Of a stretch of DNA of 58,301 bases, positions 43,685 through 51,009 are shown in pieces. Position numbers and translations under genes: made by a program. The notes beneath the pieces were generated by a model. It saw nothing but the letters and a program-made list of their open reading frames with translations, was not told the DNA's origin and made no database searches. Each line of letters starts with the position of its first letter. Position 1 is the stretch's first letter. Source of the DNA: a virus; IMG/VR virus record IMGVR_UViG_3300025889_000138, positions 1-58,301 of that record; one strand, 5' to 3'.

Positions 43685-43836
43685 AACACCCAGATCCAAA
43701 AAAACATCAAATTATTAGTTTTGTAAAATCAGCTATTAGAATAGTTGGTTATGGACTTATTCCATTTAGTTTGGTAACAGCAACTATTGTACTTATATTA
43801 AGTGAATTAATCGGAATTATAGAAGAATTAGTATGA
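43681..43836 (+). CDS. Small single-pass membrane protein
   Basis: 51 residues with one hydrophobic helix (GLIPFSLVTATIVLILSELI) after a basic N-terminus. ATGA overlaps at both ends support it as a real gene. Function unknown. Confidence 0.62.
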   Translation: MKHPDPKKHQIISFVKSAIRIVGYGLIPFSLVTATIVLILSELIGIIEELV

Positions 43837-44078
43837 AGAAATTATTTTATTTTACAGCTCCATGGTGTGGACCATGCAAAATGTTAAGTCCTACTATGGA
43901 AAGAGTAGCCCAAGATACACCAGTAGAAAAAATCAATATTGATTATGAAATTGATAGGGCTAAAGCAGCTAATGTTATGAGTGTTCCTACAGTAATATTA
44001 GTAGAAAATGGACAAGAAGTTCGTCGATTTGTAGGAAACAGAAGTTATCAAGACATAATGAATTTTATCAATGGGTAG
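43833..44078 (+). CDS. Thioredoxin
   Basis: 81 residues. FYFTAPWCGPCKML contains the canonical WCGPC redox site, and SVPTVILVENGQEVRRFVG has the cis-Pro. It is shorter than cellular thioredoxin, like T4 NrdC and other phage forms. It is the natural electron donor for the class II reductase encoded at 36014. Confidence 0.93.
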   Translation: MKKLFYFTAPWCGPCKMLSPTMERVAQDTPVEKINIDYEIDRAKAANVMSVPTVILVENGQEVRRFVGNRSYQDIMNFING

Positions 44079-44535
44079 TTTTAGATCAACAAAAGTATTT
44101 GATGGTTACTCTACAGTGTTTCGTCAATGGAAAGCTGAGGGAACACATTGTAGATTCTTACATGGTTATGGAGTAAGTTTAAAAGTATGGTTTGAAGGTG
44201 AACTTGATGAACGTAATTGGGTTTGGGACTTTGGAGGTATGAAACGTGCTAAAGGTACTATTGATGGTATGAATCCTAAAGCATGGTTAGATTATATGCT
44301 TGATCACACTACAATTGTAGCAGAGGATGATCCCTATCTCCCAGTATTTAAACAAATGGAAGCAGACAGTGTAATTCAATTACGAGTTATTCCAGCTACA
44401 GGAGCAGAACGTTTTGCTGAATATTTTTATAATAAGCTAAACGATTTTATACAAGCAGAAACTAATGGTCGTGTTAAAGTAGTTCAAGTTGAATTCCGTG
44501 AACATGAAAAAAATACAGCATTTTATAAAGGTTAA
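44071..44535 (+). CDS. queD: QueD-like 6-carboxytetrahydropterin synthase
   Basis: 154 residues overlapping thioredoxin by 8 nt. GTHCRFLHGYG at 24-34 corresponds to the Cys and zinc-His region of the PTPS/QueD fold. WVWDFGGMK is the substrate strand, LDHTT the catalytic His motif and ATGAERFAEYF the Glu motif. It converts dihydroneopterin triphosphate to 6-carboxytetrahydropterin. Two zinc ligands usual in E. coli QueD are altered: the first His is F17 and the HGH motif is HGY, so metal binding must differ (H26 is a candidate). Confidence 0.85.
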   Translation: MGSFRSTKVFDGYSTVFRQWKAEGTHCRFLHGYGVSLKVWFEGELDERNWVWDFGGMKRAKGTIDGMNPKAWLDYMLDHTTIVAEDDPYLPVFKQMEADSVIQLRVIPATGAERFAEYFYNKLNDFIQAETNGRVKVVQVEFREHEKNTAFYKG

Positions 44536-44537
44536 TT

Positions 44538-45350
44538 ATGGATAGTAAAGTAACAGAAAAACAATGGAACATTCAGGAACCAGGTCGTATCACAGATTAT
44601 GATAAAAGGATTCCTGTATTAGAAATTTACCCTTGTGTTCAATCAGAAGGTTCAAGACAAGGTAGACCTACAATAGCTGTTCGAGTAACAGGTTGTACTC
44701 ATAGATGTTGGTTTGGTGCTGGTGGTTGGTGTGACTCTTGGTACACAAGTATTCATCCTGAGAAAGGTGTTTATACATTTAATGATATTGTTAAAGCATA
44801 TGATGAAAATCCTCATATTAGAGAGATGATGTTAACAGGAGGTTCACCAACAATGCAACCTGCCTTAGTAAATGAATTAACTCATTTTGCTTATCAAAGA
44901 GGTATTTTTATTACAATTGAAACTGAAGGATCTCATTTTATTAAAACTGATTACCCAATTGGTTTGATTAGTTTATCACCTAAGTTTAGTAATTCAATTC
45001 CTAAAATCGATGTTAATACTCCTATGGGTAAATTAGTTGACCAAAAAATGATTGACCAACATAATAAATTCCGTTTGAATTATGATGCTATGAGAATGAT
45101 GTTAGATCAACATGGTGATTATCATTTCAAACCAGTATGGGATGGTACTGAAGAAAATTTAGCTGAAATTGAAGCATTTAGAGTTAAAATGGATATTCCA
45201 AAATGGAAAACTTGGTTAATGCCTGCTGGTGATACTAGAGAGACATTAATTGAAATGTATCCTATCTCAATTGAAAAATGTATGGAAGTAGGTTATAACT
45301 GGACTGGTAGGGATCATATTATCAGTTACGATACTAAACGAGCTGTTTAA
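44538..45350 (+). CDS. queE: QueE-like 7-carboxy-7-deazaguanine synthase (radical SAM)
   Basis: 270 residues. PCVQSEGSRQGRPTIAVRVTGC is the QueE N-terminus. C53-THR-C57 then seven residues to C65 (C-x3-C-x7-C) replaces the usual C-x3-C-x2-C for the [4Fe-4S] cluster. MLTGGSPTMQP corresponds to the TGGEP SAM motif, with Ser in place of Glu. ETEGS and SLSPK strands follow. It contracts the pterin ring to 7-carboxy-7-deazaguanine. The gene begins 2 nt after queD stops. Confidence 0.88.
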   Translation: MDSKVTEKQWNIQEPGRITDYDKRIPVLEIYPCVQSEGSRQGRPTIAVRVTGCTHRCWFGAGGWCDSWYTSIHPEKGVYTFNDIVKAYDENPHIREMMLTGGSPTMQPALVNELTHFAYQRGIFITIETEGSHFIKTDYPIGLISLSPKFSNSIPKIDVNTPMGKLVDQKMIDQHNKFRLNYDAMRMMLDQHGDYHFKPVWDGTEENLAEIEAFRVKMDIPKWKTWLMPAGDTRETLIEMYPISIEKCMEVGYNWTGRDHIISYDTKRAV

Positions 45351-45357
45351 TATTTAT
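45349..45357 (+). promoter_or_regulatory. Late-type promoter motif AATATTTAT
   Basis: It overlaps the queE stop codon. The extended form AATATTTATAATAA ends 1 nt before the ATG at 45364. Confidence 0.5.
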
Positions 45358-45363
45358 AATAAT

Positions 45364-45621
45364 ATGATGAGTTTAAAATTTAAGTATTTTTACAGTACAG
45401 GATGTGATGCTTGTAAACAGTTAAAACCTTTTATCTCTCAGTTTAAAGAAGAATTAAACATAGAGATGATAAATGGAGATGAAAATGATCTTTTAATGGA
45501 AAGTTATAAGATTGATTGGTATCCAACCTTAGTTATGGAACATGAAGGTAATACTTGGAAATTTGAAAGTCCAAAAGCAATAGAAGATTTTTTAACAAAA
45601 GCATCAAATGGTTCTCTTTAA
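45364..45621 (+). CDS. Thioredoxin/glutaredoxin-fold protein
   Basis: 85 residues. STGCDACKQLKPF carries a CxxC site in the thioredoxin position, and WYPTLVME holds the cis-Pro. The CDAC centre differs from the WCGPC thioredoxin at 43833, suggesting another substrate or redox potential. A second ATG lies one codon downstream. Confidence 0.8.
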   Translation: MMSLKFKYFYSTGCDACKQLKPFISQFKEELNIEMINGDENDLLMESYKIDWYPTLVMEHEGNTWKFESPKAIEDFLTKASNGSL

Positions 45622-46108
45622 CGAAACAGAAATTAAAAACAAAGTAGGTGAAATTGCCTACATGATTAAAAAAAGATATCACGAACAACCTCCTGTACTT
45701 ATTTGTGTTTTAAACGGCGCTTTTATGTTTTTCACAGATTTAGTGAAACATATGGATGACTGCTATATAGACTTTATACGTGCGAAATCCTACAATGATA
45801 CTACACAGGGCGAAATCTATATCACAAAACAAATCGAAATGGATATTACTGGAAAAGATGTTTACATTATTGACGACATTTATGATTCAGGTAATACTAT
45901 GAACCGCCTAGTTAAACATGTTAGTTATGGTAATCCAAAATCAATCACTCCAGTAACATTGTTTAAAAGACACACTGCTGAAAATGATGATTTAATTTAT
46001 GGGTTTAATTTAGAAAATGAATACTTTTTAGTAGGTTATGGTTTAGATGGAGTAGGTGATTTAAAACGCAATCAAAAATACATTACTGGATTAATGAGTG
46101 ATGATTAA
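45608..46108 (+). CDS. Hypoxanthine/guanine phosphoribosyltransferase-like protein
   Basis: 166 residues overlapping the previous gene by 14 nt. IDDIYDSGNTM is the PRPP-binding loop and FLVGYGLDG matches HPRT enzymes. PVLICVLNGAFMFFTDLV is the N-terminal strand. It would convert free guanine or hypoxanthine to the nucleotide. In this setting it could salvage guanine released by DNA transglycosylation or feed GTP to FolE; both are inference. Confidence 0.88.
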   Translation: MVLFNETEIKNKVGEIAYMIKKRYHEQPPVLICVLNGAFMFFTDLVKHMDDCYIDFIRAKSYNDTTQGEIYITKQIEMDITGKDVYIIDDIYDSGNTMNRLVKHVSYGNPKSITPVTLFKRHTAENDDLIYGFNLENEYFLVGYGLDGVGDLKRNQKYITGLMSDD

Positions 46109-46113
46109 TTTAA

Positions 46114-46143
46114 TTTGGTTCTTTTAAAATTAGTTATTATATT
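46114..46143 (+). promoter_or_regulatory. Host-type promoter for folE
   Basis: TTTGG at 46114-46118, 18 nt, TTATATT at 46137-46143, 12 nt before the ATG at 46156. Confidence 0.78.
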
Positions 46144-46155
46144 AAAGTATAAGTT

Positions 46156-46845
46156 ATGAATAATAAGACATTTAAACTAGATTTAGAAGTAGTAAAAACA
46201 GGTTATGCTAATGGTATAGCTCCTGGTTTTCCATTAACTGAAAAAGAAAAATGGTCAATGGTAGATGAAGCAGCTGAAGCATATGGTAAGTTTTTAGATG
46301 CTTTAGGATGTGATTGGAGAAATGATCCCAATAGCTCAGATACACCTCGTCGTGTAGCTAAAGCATATGTTTTTGATTTGTGGAAAGGTCGTTATGATGC
46401 TCCTACAGACATTACCTCATTTCCAAGTGATGGCTATGATGGTATTGTAATTGAACGAAACATTCCTCTTACCTCAATGTGTTCACATCACCACCAAACA
46501 ATTGGAGGAGTAGTTCATATTGGTTATGTAGTAGGTGAAAACGGTTCAGTAATTGGGTTGTCTAAATTGAATCGTATTGTAGAACATTTTGGCCGTCGTG
46601 GAGCTATTCAAGAACAACTTACTTCAGCTATTCATCAAGCTGTAGATAAAATTTGTGAAAACAATAAAGGTGTTATTGTTACTATAGTTGCTACTCACAA
46701 TTGTGTTTCATGTAGAGGTGTTAAACATCAAGGAGCTTCAATGGTAACTACTAAAGCATCAGGTGTGTTCTTAAATAATGAAAACCAAGCACGTAAGGAA
46801 TTCTTTGACAGCTTGAAAATCAATAACGGAGGTCATCAAATCTAA
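46156..46845 (+). CDS. folE: GTP cyclohydrolase I (FolE)
   Basis: 229 residues. The zinc ligands C109 (MCSHHHQ) and C186 (NCVSCRG), the H111-H113 cluster, the GLSKLNRIVEHFGRR segment and QEQLT helix are all canonical. It converts GTP to dihydroneopterin triphosphate, the first step of both folate and 7-deazaguanine synthesis. With queD, queE and queC nearby the latter is intended. It has its own promoter, separating pathway entry from the queC-queE operon. Confidence 0.95.
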   Translation: MNNKTFKLDLEVVKTGYANGIAPGFPLTEKEKWSMVDEAAEAYGKFLDALGCDWRNDPNSSDTPRRVAKAYVFDLWKGRYDAPTDITSFPSDGYDGIVIERNIPLTSMCSHHHQTIGGVVHIGYVVGENGSVIGLSKLNRIVEHFGRRGAIQEQLTSAIHQAVDKICENNKGVIVTIVATHNCVSCRGVKHQGASMVTTKASGVFLNNENQARKEFFDSLKINNGGHQI

Positions 46846-47015
46846 TGAAACTAGGTGGTTTTGTTGAATTGTTAATTAAAATAATTACCTTTGGACAAGG
46901 CCATCGAATTGCTTTATTCATAGCTAAAAAAATGGGCTATGATGATTGTGGTTGTAAAGCAAGAAAAGACAAACTAGACTTGTTTTGGGATAAAGTTTTA
47001 AATAAATTAAAATAA
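46845..47015 (+). CDS. Small protein with CxC motif
   Basis: 56 residues in a TAATG overlap with folE. A hydrophobic N-terminus, GHRIALFIAKKMGYDDCGCKARK and a basic C-terminus. The CGCKARKDKLD end resembles small phage proteins of unknown function. Confidence 0.62.
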   Translation: MKLGGFVELLIKIITFGQGHRIALFIAKKMGYDDCGCKARKDKLDLFWDKVLNKLK

Positions 47016-47016
47016 T

Positions 47017-47514
47017 ATGTTATTAAATTCAAATCAAATTTCAAATTATATCATTGAGTCAGATTTTTCAAAACGAGCTCAAATTGGTATTGACTTATCA
47101 GCAGCAAAAATTGAACGTATTGATGTAGGTTCTTCTGTTTACACAGATAAAACTCATATTGATCCTACAGGTTATGTAGAAATGCCTACTTGGAGTATTG
47201 ATGGTAAAGAATGTTGGCGCCTAGAAAAAGGTATTTACTCAGTTACTTTTAATGAAGGAATTAAAGTACCAGCTGATTGTGCTGCTAAAATTACTCACCG
47301 TTCTTCCTTATATCGTACAGGAACAATTATTGAATCACCTTGGTGGGACCCAGGTTTTCATTGCGAACAAATGAATACAACAATGATAGTAAACAGCATT
47401 ATTATCATTGAAAAAAATGCTCGAGTTGCTCAAATTGCTTTTTGGCGTGTTGAAGAAGTAGGTGAGCAGTATAATGGACAGTGGCAAGGTCTTAATACAG
47501 CTTATAAAAAATAA
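47017..47514 (+). CDS. dCTP deaminase/dUTPase-fold enzyme
   Basis: 165 residues. ITHRSSLYRTGTIIESPWWDPGF and IIIIEKNARVAQIAFWRVEE match the trimeric dCTP deaminase and dUTPase superfamily (RSSL motif, DPGF, and the AQ-F strand). It would lower dUTP or supply dUMP for thymidylate. Which of the two reactions it catalyses cannot be told by eye. Confidence 0.78.
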   Translation: MLLNSNQISNYIIESDFSKRAQIGIDLSAAKIERIDVGSSVYTDKTHIDPTGYVEMPTWSIDGKECWRLEKGIYSVTFNEGIKVPADCAAKITHRSSLYRTGTIIESPWWDPGFHCEQMNTTMIVNSIIIIEKNARVAQIAFWRVEEVGEQYNGQWQGLNTAYKK

Positions 47515-47690
47515 TGAAGTTTTGTATTAGTTGTAATACAGAAAAACCACTTCATGAATTTTATAGAAATGTTCTTAATAAAGATGGACGTACTGAAAAA
47601 TGCAAATACTGTTTAGATGGTGAAGCTATAGATAGGTATGTTTCTTTATTAGAAAAAGATCAAATTCGAAGAAAAAAAAGAAAAAAATAA
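47514..47690 (+). CDS. Small zinc-ribbon protein
   Basis: 58 residues sharing one base with the previous stop codon. C4-x2-C7 and C30-x2-C33 with KPLHEFYRNVLNKDGR between them form a zinc ribbon like that preceding phage HNH nucleases, but no HNH domain follows. The C-terminus is a Lys/Arg run (RRKKRKK). Nucleic-acid binding is plausible. Confidence 0.68.
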   Translation: MKFCISCNTEKPLHEFYRNVLNKDGRTEKCKYCLDGEAIDRYVSLLEKDQIRRKKRKK

Positions 47691-47720
47691 GTCCCTATAT
47701 TTTAGACTTAATCTATATAA

Positions 47721-47795
47721 GTTCCCCATTTTGGGTACATAAATAATATTATGTTCCCCATTTTGGGGAATCTTTAAAAAATTGGTTCCCCAAAG
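47721..47795 (+). promoter_or_regulatory. Operator-like TTCCCCA repeats upstream of the secreted-protein gene
   Basis: GTTCCCCATTTTGGG occurs at 47721-47735 and 47753-47767. The second copy extends to the perfect palindrome TTCCCCA-ttt-TGGGGAA (47754-47770), and a third half-site TTCCCCAAA lies at 47785-47793, abutting the next promoter's TTTGG. No gene lies in 47691-47861. Repressor sites or an RNA hairpin are both possible. Confidence 0.6.
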
Positions 47796-47825
47796 TTTGG
47801 CCCTTGTATATATTTTTATTATATT
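47796..47825 (+). promoter_or_regulatory. Host-type promoter for the secreted-protein gene
   Basis: TTTGG at 47796-47800, 18 nt, TTATATT at 47819-47825. The -7 box runs into a TATATTTAT late-type core. The leader is 36 nt. Confidence 0.75.
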
Positions 47826-47861
47826 TATTACCATCAAATCAATCAATTAATTAAACAAAAG

Positions 47862-48326
47862 ATGAAAAAATTATTATTTAGCTTGTTAGCAATCGGAATG
47901 ATTGGATCAAGTGTAGCTCAAATGGCAATCCCAGGTGCAGTATTTGCAGACAATGCAGTACGTTTTAACGGACGTAAAGTAACTCTTAAAAACGTTCAAG
48001 TTGATATGACATCTCAAATGTCTGTAGCAACAGGAGCAATAGCACCAGCTCCATTAAATGGTCCAGCAACAGCTTTAACTCCAGGAACAATTGGACCTGT
48101 AGGACCAGTAGCAGTTCAAGCACCTTGTCGTCCACCAAGAGGATTTTCTCAAGTGGATATCAAGTTCTTAGAGAAACCAGAATTTAAAGCTTGTTTCTTT
48201 ATGGCTGATGTAATGTTAAATGTTTTAAAGCGTGATGCTGGTGGACAGAGTGTAGATGCTCAAATTACTTTTAGAGGTGATGCACGTACTGGATACAATG
48301 TATCTTTTTATAAATTAGGTAAGTAA
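47862..48326 (+). CDS. Secreted/periplasmic protein with signal peptide
   Basis: 154 residues. KKLLFSLLAIGMIGSSVAQ is a type I signal peptide of Bacteroidota style, with cleavage expected near residue 20. The mature part has a Pro/Ala/Gly linker (about 60-85) and two Cys residues (PCRPP, ACFF) that could form a disulphide. The gene is monocistronic, with its own repeats, promoter and terminator. No family recognised. A function in the host envelope, such as blocking superinfection, is a hypothesis only. Confidence 0.8.
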   Translation: MKKLLFSLLAIGMIGSSVAQMAIPGAVFADNAVRFNGRKVTLKNVQVDMTSQMSVATGAIAPAPLNGPATALTPGTIGPVGPVAVQAPCRPPRGFSQVDIKFLEKPEFKACFFMADVMLNVLKRDAGGQSVDAQITFRGDARTGYNVSFYKLGK

Positions 48327-48350
48327 TTATTTTTAACTACAAATAAATTA

Positions 48351-48374
48351 GGCTTGGGCAACCAAGCCTTTTTT
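48351..48374 (+). terminator. Rho-independent terminator after the secreted-protein gene
   Basis: Stem GGCTTGG/CCAAGCC (48351-48357 with 48362-48368), GCAA tetraloop, six Ts. The next gene's ATG follows 3 nt later. Confidence 0.9.
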
Positions 48375-48377
48375 GTT

Positions 48378-50984
48378 ATGTTAACGCTAATGTATCAGGC
48401 TTTATACTACGATAAAGAAGAAAGACAATATTATCTGAGAGATGATAGAAGTAAAAACTTTAAAACACTTCAATATTGGCCTACTTTCTATCAACCGGAC
48501 CCAGATGGTGAATATGAAACATTAGAAGGTACTAGAGTTTCACCTACTAGAAAGATGCATGATTGGAAAGATCCTAAATATTTTGAAAAGGATGTAGATA
48601 AAATCACTCGTTTTTTAGTAGACCATTATTATGAATCAGATGAAACTCCTAAATATCATAACACAGTTTATTTAGATATTGAGTGTGAGGTAGCGGGAGC
48701 ATTAACACCTGAAAATATCAGTGATCCAAAAGGTAAAATAACAGCTGTTGCTTTATATGATGCTAACTCTAAAAAGTACTATTGTTTACTTTTAGATGAA
48801 AGCCAAACACTTAAAAGCATAACTGAAAAAGATAAAGAAGTTATTCCATTTGGTAGTGAAAAAGAATTATTACATGGTTTTCTAGATAAATGGTATGAAT
48901 TAGACCCAACTATTATTACAGGTTGGAATAGTGGTTTCTTTGATATACCTTATCTTTATCATAGAATTTCTAAAGTACTAGGAGAATCAGTCGCCCAAAC
49001 ATTATCTCCTATTGGTAAAGTAAAAATTACACCTCAATTTCCTGACCAACCTGTTAATTTAGGAGGTATTAATCACCTAGACTATATGCTTTTATTTAAA
49101 AAGTATATTATGAAACAGGAACCATCTTATCGTTTAGGTGACATAGGTAAAAAATATGCTAAACTAGAAAAGATTGAGTATGAAGGTTCACTTGATAAAT
49201 TATTTAAAGAAGACATTCAGAAGTTTATTGAATACAACTTACGAGATGTAGAGATTATTGTTGAACTAGAGAATAAACTTAAATTTATTGAGTTAACAGT
49301 CACCATTTGTCATTTATGTCATGTTGAATATGAAAACATTTATTTTTCAACTATGCTAAATGAAGGTGCTATTTTAACTTATTTGAAACGAAAAGGTATA
49401 GTTTCACCTAATAAACCTACTACTTATAATCCTTTACTAAGAACAATAGAGGAAGAATATGCTGGTGGTTATTTAAAAGATCCTGTACCTGGTTTGTATG
49501 AATGGGTTATTGATTTGGACTTTACTTCATTGTATCCCTCCATTATACGTTCTTTAAACATGGGTATTGAAACTTTGGTTGGACGTGTTGTTAATAGAGG
49601 AAAATTTGATAATCAATGGTCTTTGAGAGAACTCAAAGAAATGAATCAAGACCAAGTACTTAGAATTGAAAAAATTAAAAAAGACAGGTCAATATCCACC
49701 TCTGAAATTACTGTAGCTGATTTAATTTCTATTATTGAAGAAAATGATTTAATTATTTCAGCACCAGGAGTAATATTCAGAAAAGATAAATCAAGTGTTG
49801 TTTGTGAAATTTTAACTGACTGGTTTGCTAAAAGACAAGAGTATAAAAAACTCATGAAAAAAGCATATAAGGAAGATAATGACCCTGTTATGGGAGAATT
49901 TTATAATAAACGACAACATGCTTATAAAATTAAGCTGAATGATGTTTATGGTGTATTTGCTATTAATGGTTGGAGATACACTGATGGTAATAAATTTATT
50001 AGTAAAGCAATTACTTTAACAGGTCAGCGTTTGACTCAAGAAAGTATTAAGTTTGTTAATAAATGGATGAATGAACAACTAGGTACAGAAGATAAAGACT
50101 ATATTGTTACTTCAGATACTGACTCACTTTTTATTCAAGTAAAAGATCTAATTCTACAACGTAAACCAGAGTTAGAAGGTGCTGATAGAGAAACAATTGT
50201 AAAAGAAGTACTACAAGTAGCTACTGAGGTTCAAAGAGTAGCAAATGAAAACCTACATGTTCTAGTTCAAGAATTGTTTAATGTTAAATATCCTGACGAA
50301 CCTCATTATTTTGAGTTGAAACAAGAAGTTGTACTTGATAGAGGTTATTTTGCAGGTAAGAGGAGATACGCCCAACATATTGTTAATAAAGAAGGTGTAC
50401 CAACAGATGAGCTAGATGTTAAAGGATTAGATTTGATGAAATCAAACTTTCCACCTTTGTTTAGGAAGTTTGGAGAACATCTTATTAATGAAATTATGTT
50501 TGGTAAACCTAAAGTTGATATTGATAAACAAATATTAGACTTTAGAACTGAATTAAGAACTATTGATTGGAGGAAAATTCTTAAACCTACTGGTTTAAAG
50601 AAAATGAGTGAATATTTAGCTGCTCCTCCTCGTTCTGGGGAAATATTTTCTAAGTTAGGTTTAAAATGTCCTATCAATACTAAAGCAGCTATTATATATA
50701 ATGACATTTTAAGATTTAAAAAATTAGATAAAAAATACCCAACGTTTCAAATTGGTGATAAAATGTATATTGCTTATTTGAAAGCTAACCCTTACCGAGT
50801 TGATGTTATCGGATTTAATGGTTTTAATGATCCTCCTGAAATTATGGAATTAATTGAAAAATATATAGACAGAGATGGGTTATTTGATTCTGTATTAAAA
50901 AATAAACTAGAATCCTTATATTCAGATTTAGGATGGGGTGCAGTAGTACTTAATCAAAATATCAATAAATTCTTTAGTTTCTAG
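48378..50984 (+). CDS. gp43: Replicative DNA polymerase, family B (T4 gp43-like)
   Basis: 868 residues from the ATG at 48378. A TTG at 48354 lies inside the terminator stem and is rejected, and an ATG at 48390 is an alternative. The 3'-5' exonuclease motifs are YLDIECE (Exo I), GWNSGFFDIPYL (Exo II) and YNLRDVEI (Exo III). The polymerase motifs are DLDFTSLYPSIIRS (A) near 378, KLNDVYGVFA (B) near 518 and TSDTDSLF (C) near 579. It copies the phage genome with the clamp at 52058. No promoter lies between terminator and ATG, so expression may depend on read-through. Confidence 0.95.
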   Translation: MLTLMYQALYYDKEERQYYLRDDRSKNFKTLQYWPTFYQPDPDGEYETLEGTRVSPTRKMHDWKDPKYFEKDVDKITRFLVDHYYESDETPKYHNTVYLDIECEVAGALTPENISDPKGKITAVALYDANSKKYYCLLLDESQTLKSITEKDKEVIPFGSEKELLHGFLDKWYELDPTIITGWNSGFFDIPYLYHRISKVLGESVAQTLSPIGKVKITPQFPDQPVNLGGINHLDYMLLFKKYIMKQEPSYRLGDIGKKYAKLEKIEYEGSLDKLFKEDIQKFIEYNLRDVEIIVELENKLKFIELTVTICHLCHVEYENIYFSTMLNEGAILTYLKRKGIVSPNKPTTYNPLLRTIEEEYAGGYLKDPVPGLYEWVIDLDFTSLYPSIIRSLNMGIETLVGRVVNRGKFDNQWSLRELKEMNQDQVLRIEKIKKDRSISTSEITVADLISIIEENDLIISAPGVIFRKDKSSVVCEILTDWFAKRQEYKKLMKKAYKEDNDPVMGEFYNKRQHAYKIKLNDVYGVFAINGWRYTDGNKFISKAITLTGQRLTQESIKFVNKWMNEQLGTEDKDYIVTSDTDSLFIQVKDLILQRKPELEGADRETIVKEVLQVATEVQRVANENLHVLVQELFNVKYPDEPHYFELKQEVVLDRGYFAGKRRYAQHIVNKEGVPTDELDVKGLDLMKSNFPPLFRKFGEHLINEIMFGKPKVDIDKQILDFRTELRTIDWRKILKPTGLKKMSEYLAAPPRSGEIFSKLGLKCPINTKAAIIYNDILRFKKLDKKYPTFQIGDKMYIAYLKANPYRVDVIGFNGFNDPPEIMELIEKYIDRDGLFDSVLKNKLESLYSDLGWGAVVLNQNINKFFSF

Positions 50985-50993
50985 TTTTTTAAC

Positions 50994-51002
50994 CATATTT
51001 AT
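50994..51002 (+). promoter_or_regulatory. Late-type promoter motif CATATTTAT
   Basis: It ends 7 nt before the ATG at 51010. The core is intact, with one change in the first base of the motif. Confidence 0.5.
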
Positions 51003-51009
51003 TCATGAT

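Noticed and set aside
47514-47690. HNH homing endonuclease
   Set aside because: Only the zinc-ribbon part is present. No HNH catalytic motif follows before the stop codon.
48354-48377. TTG-initiated extension of DNA polymerase B
   Set aside because: It would start inside the terminator stem. The ATG at 48378 follows the T-run in the usual GTTATG context.
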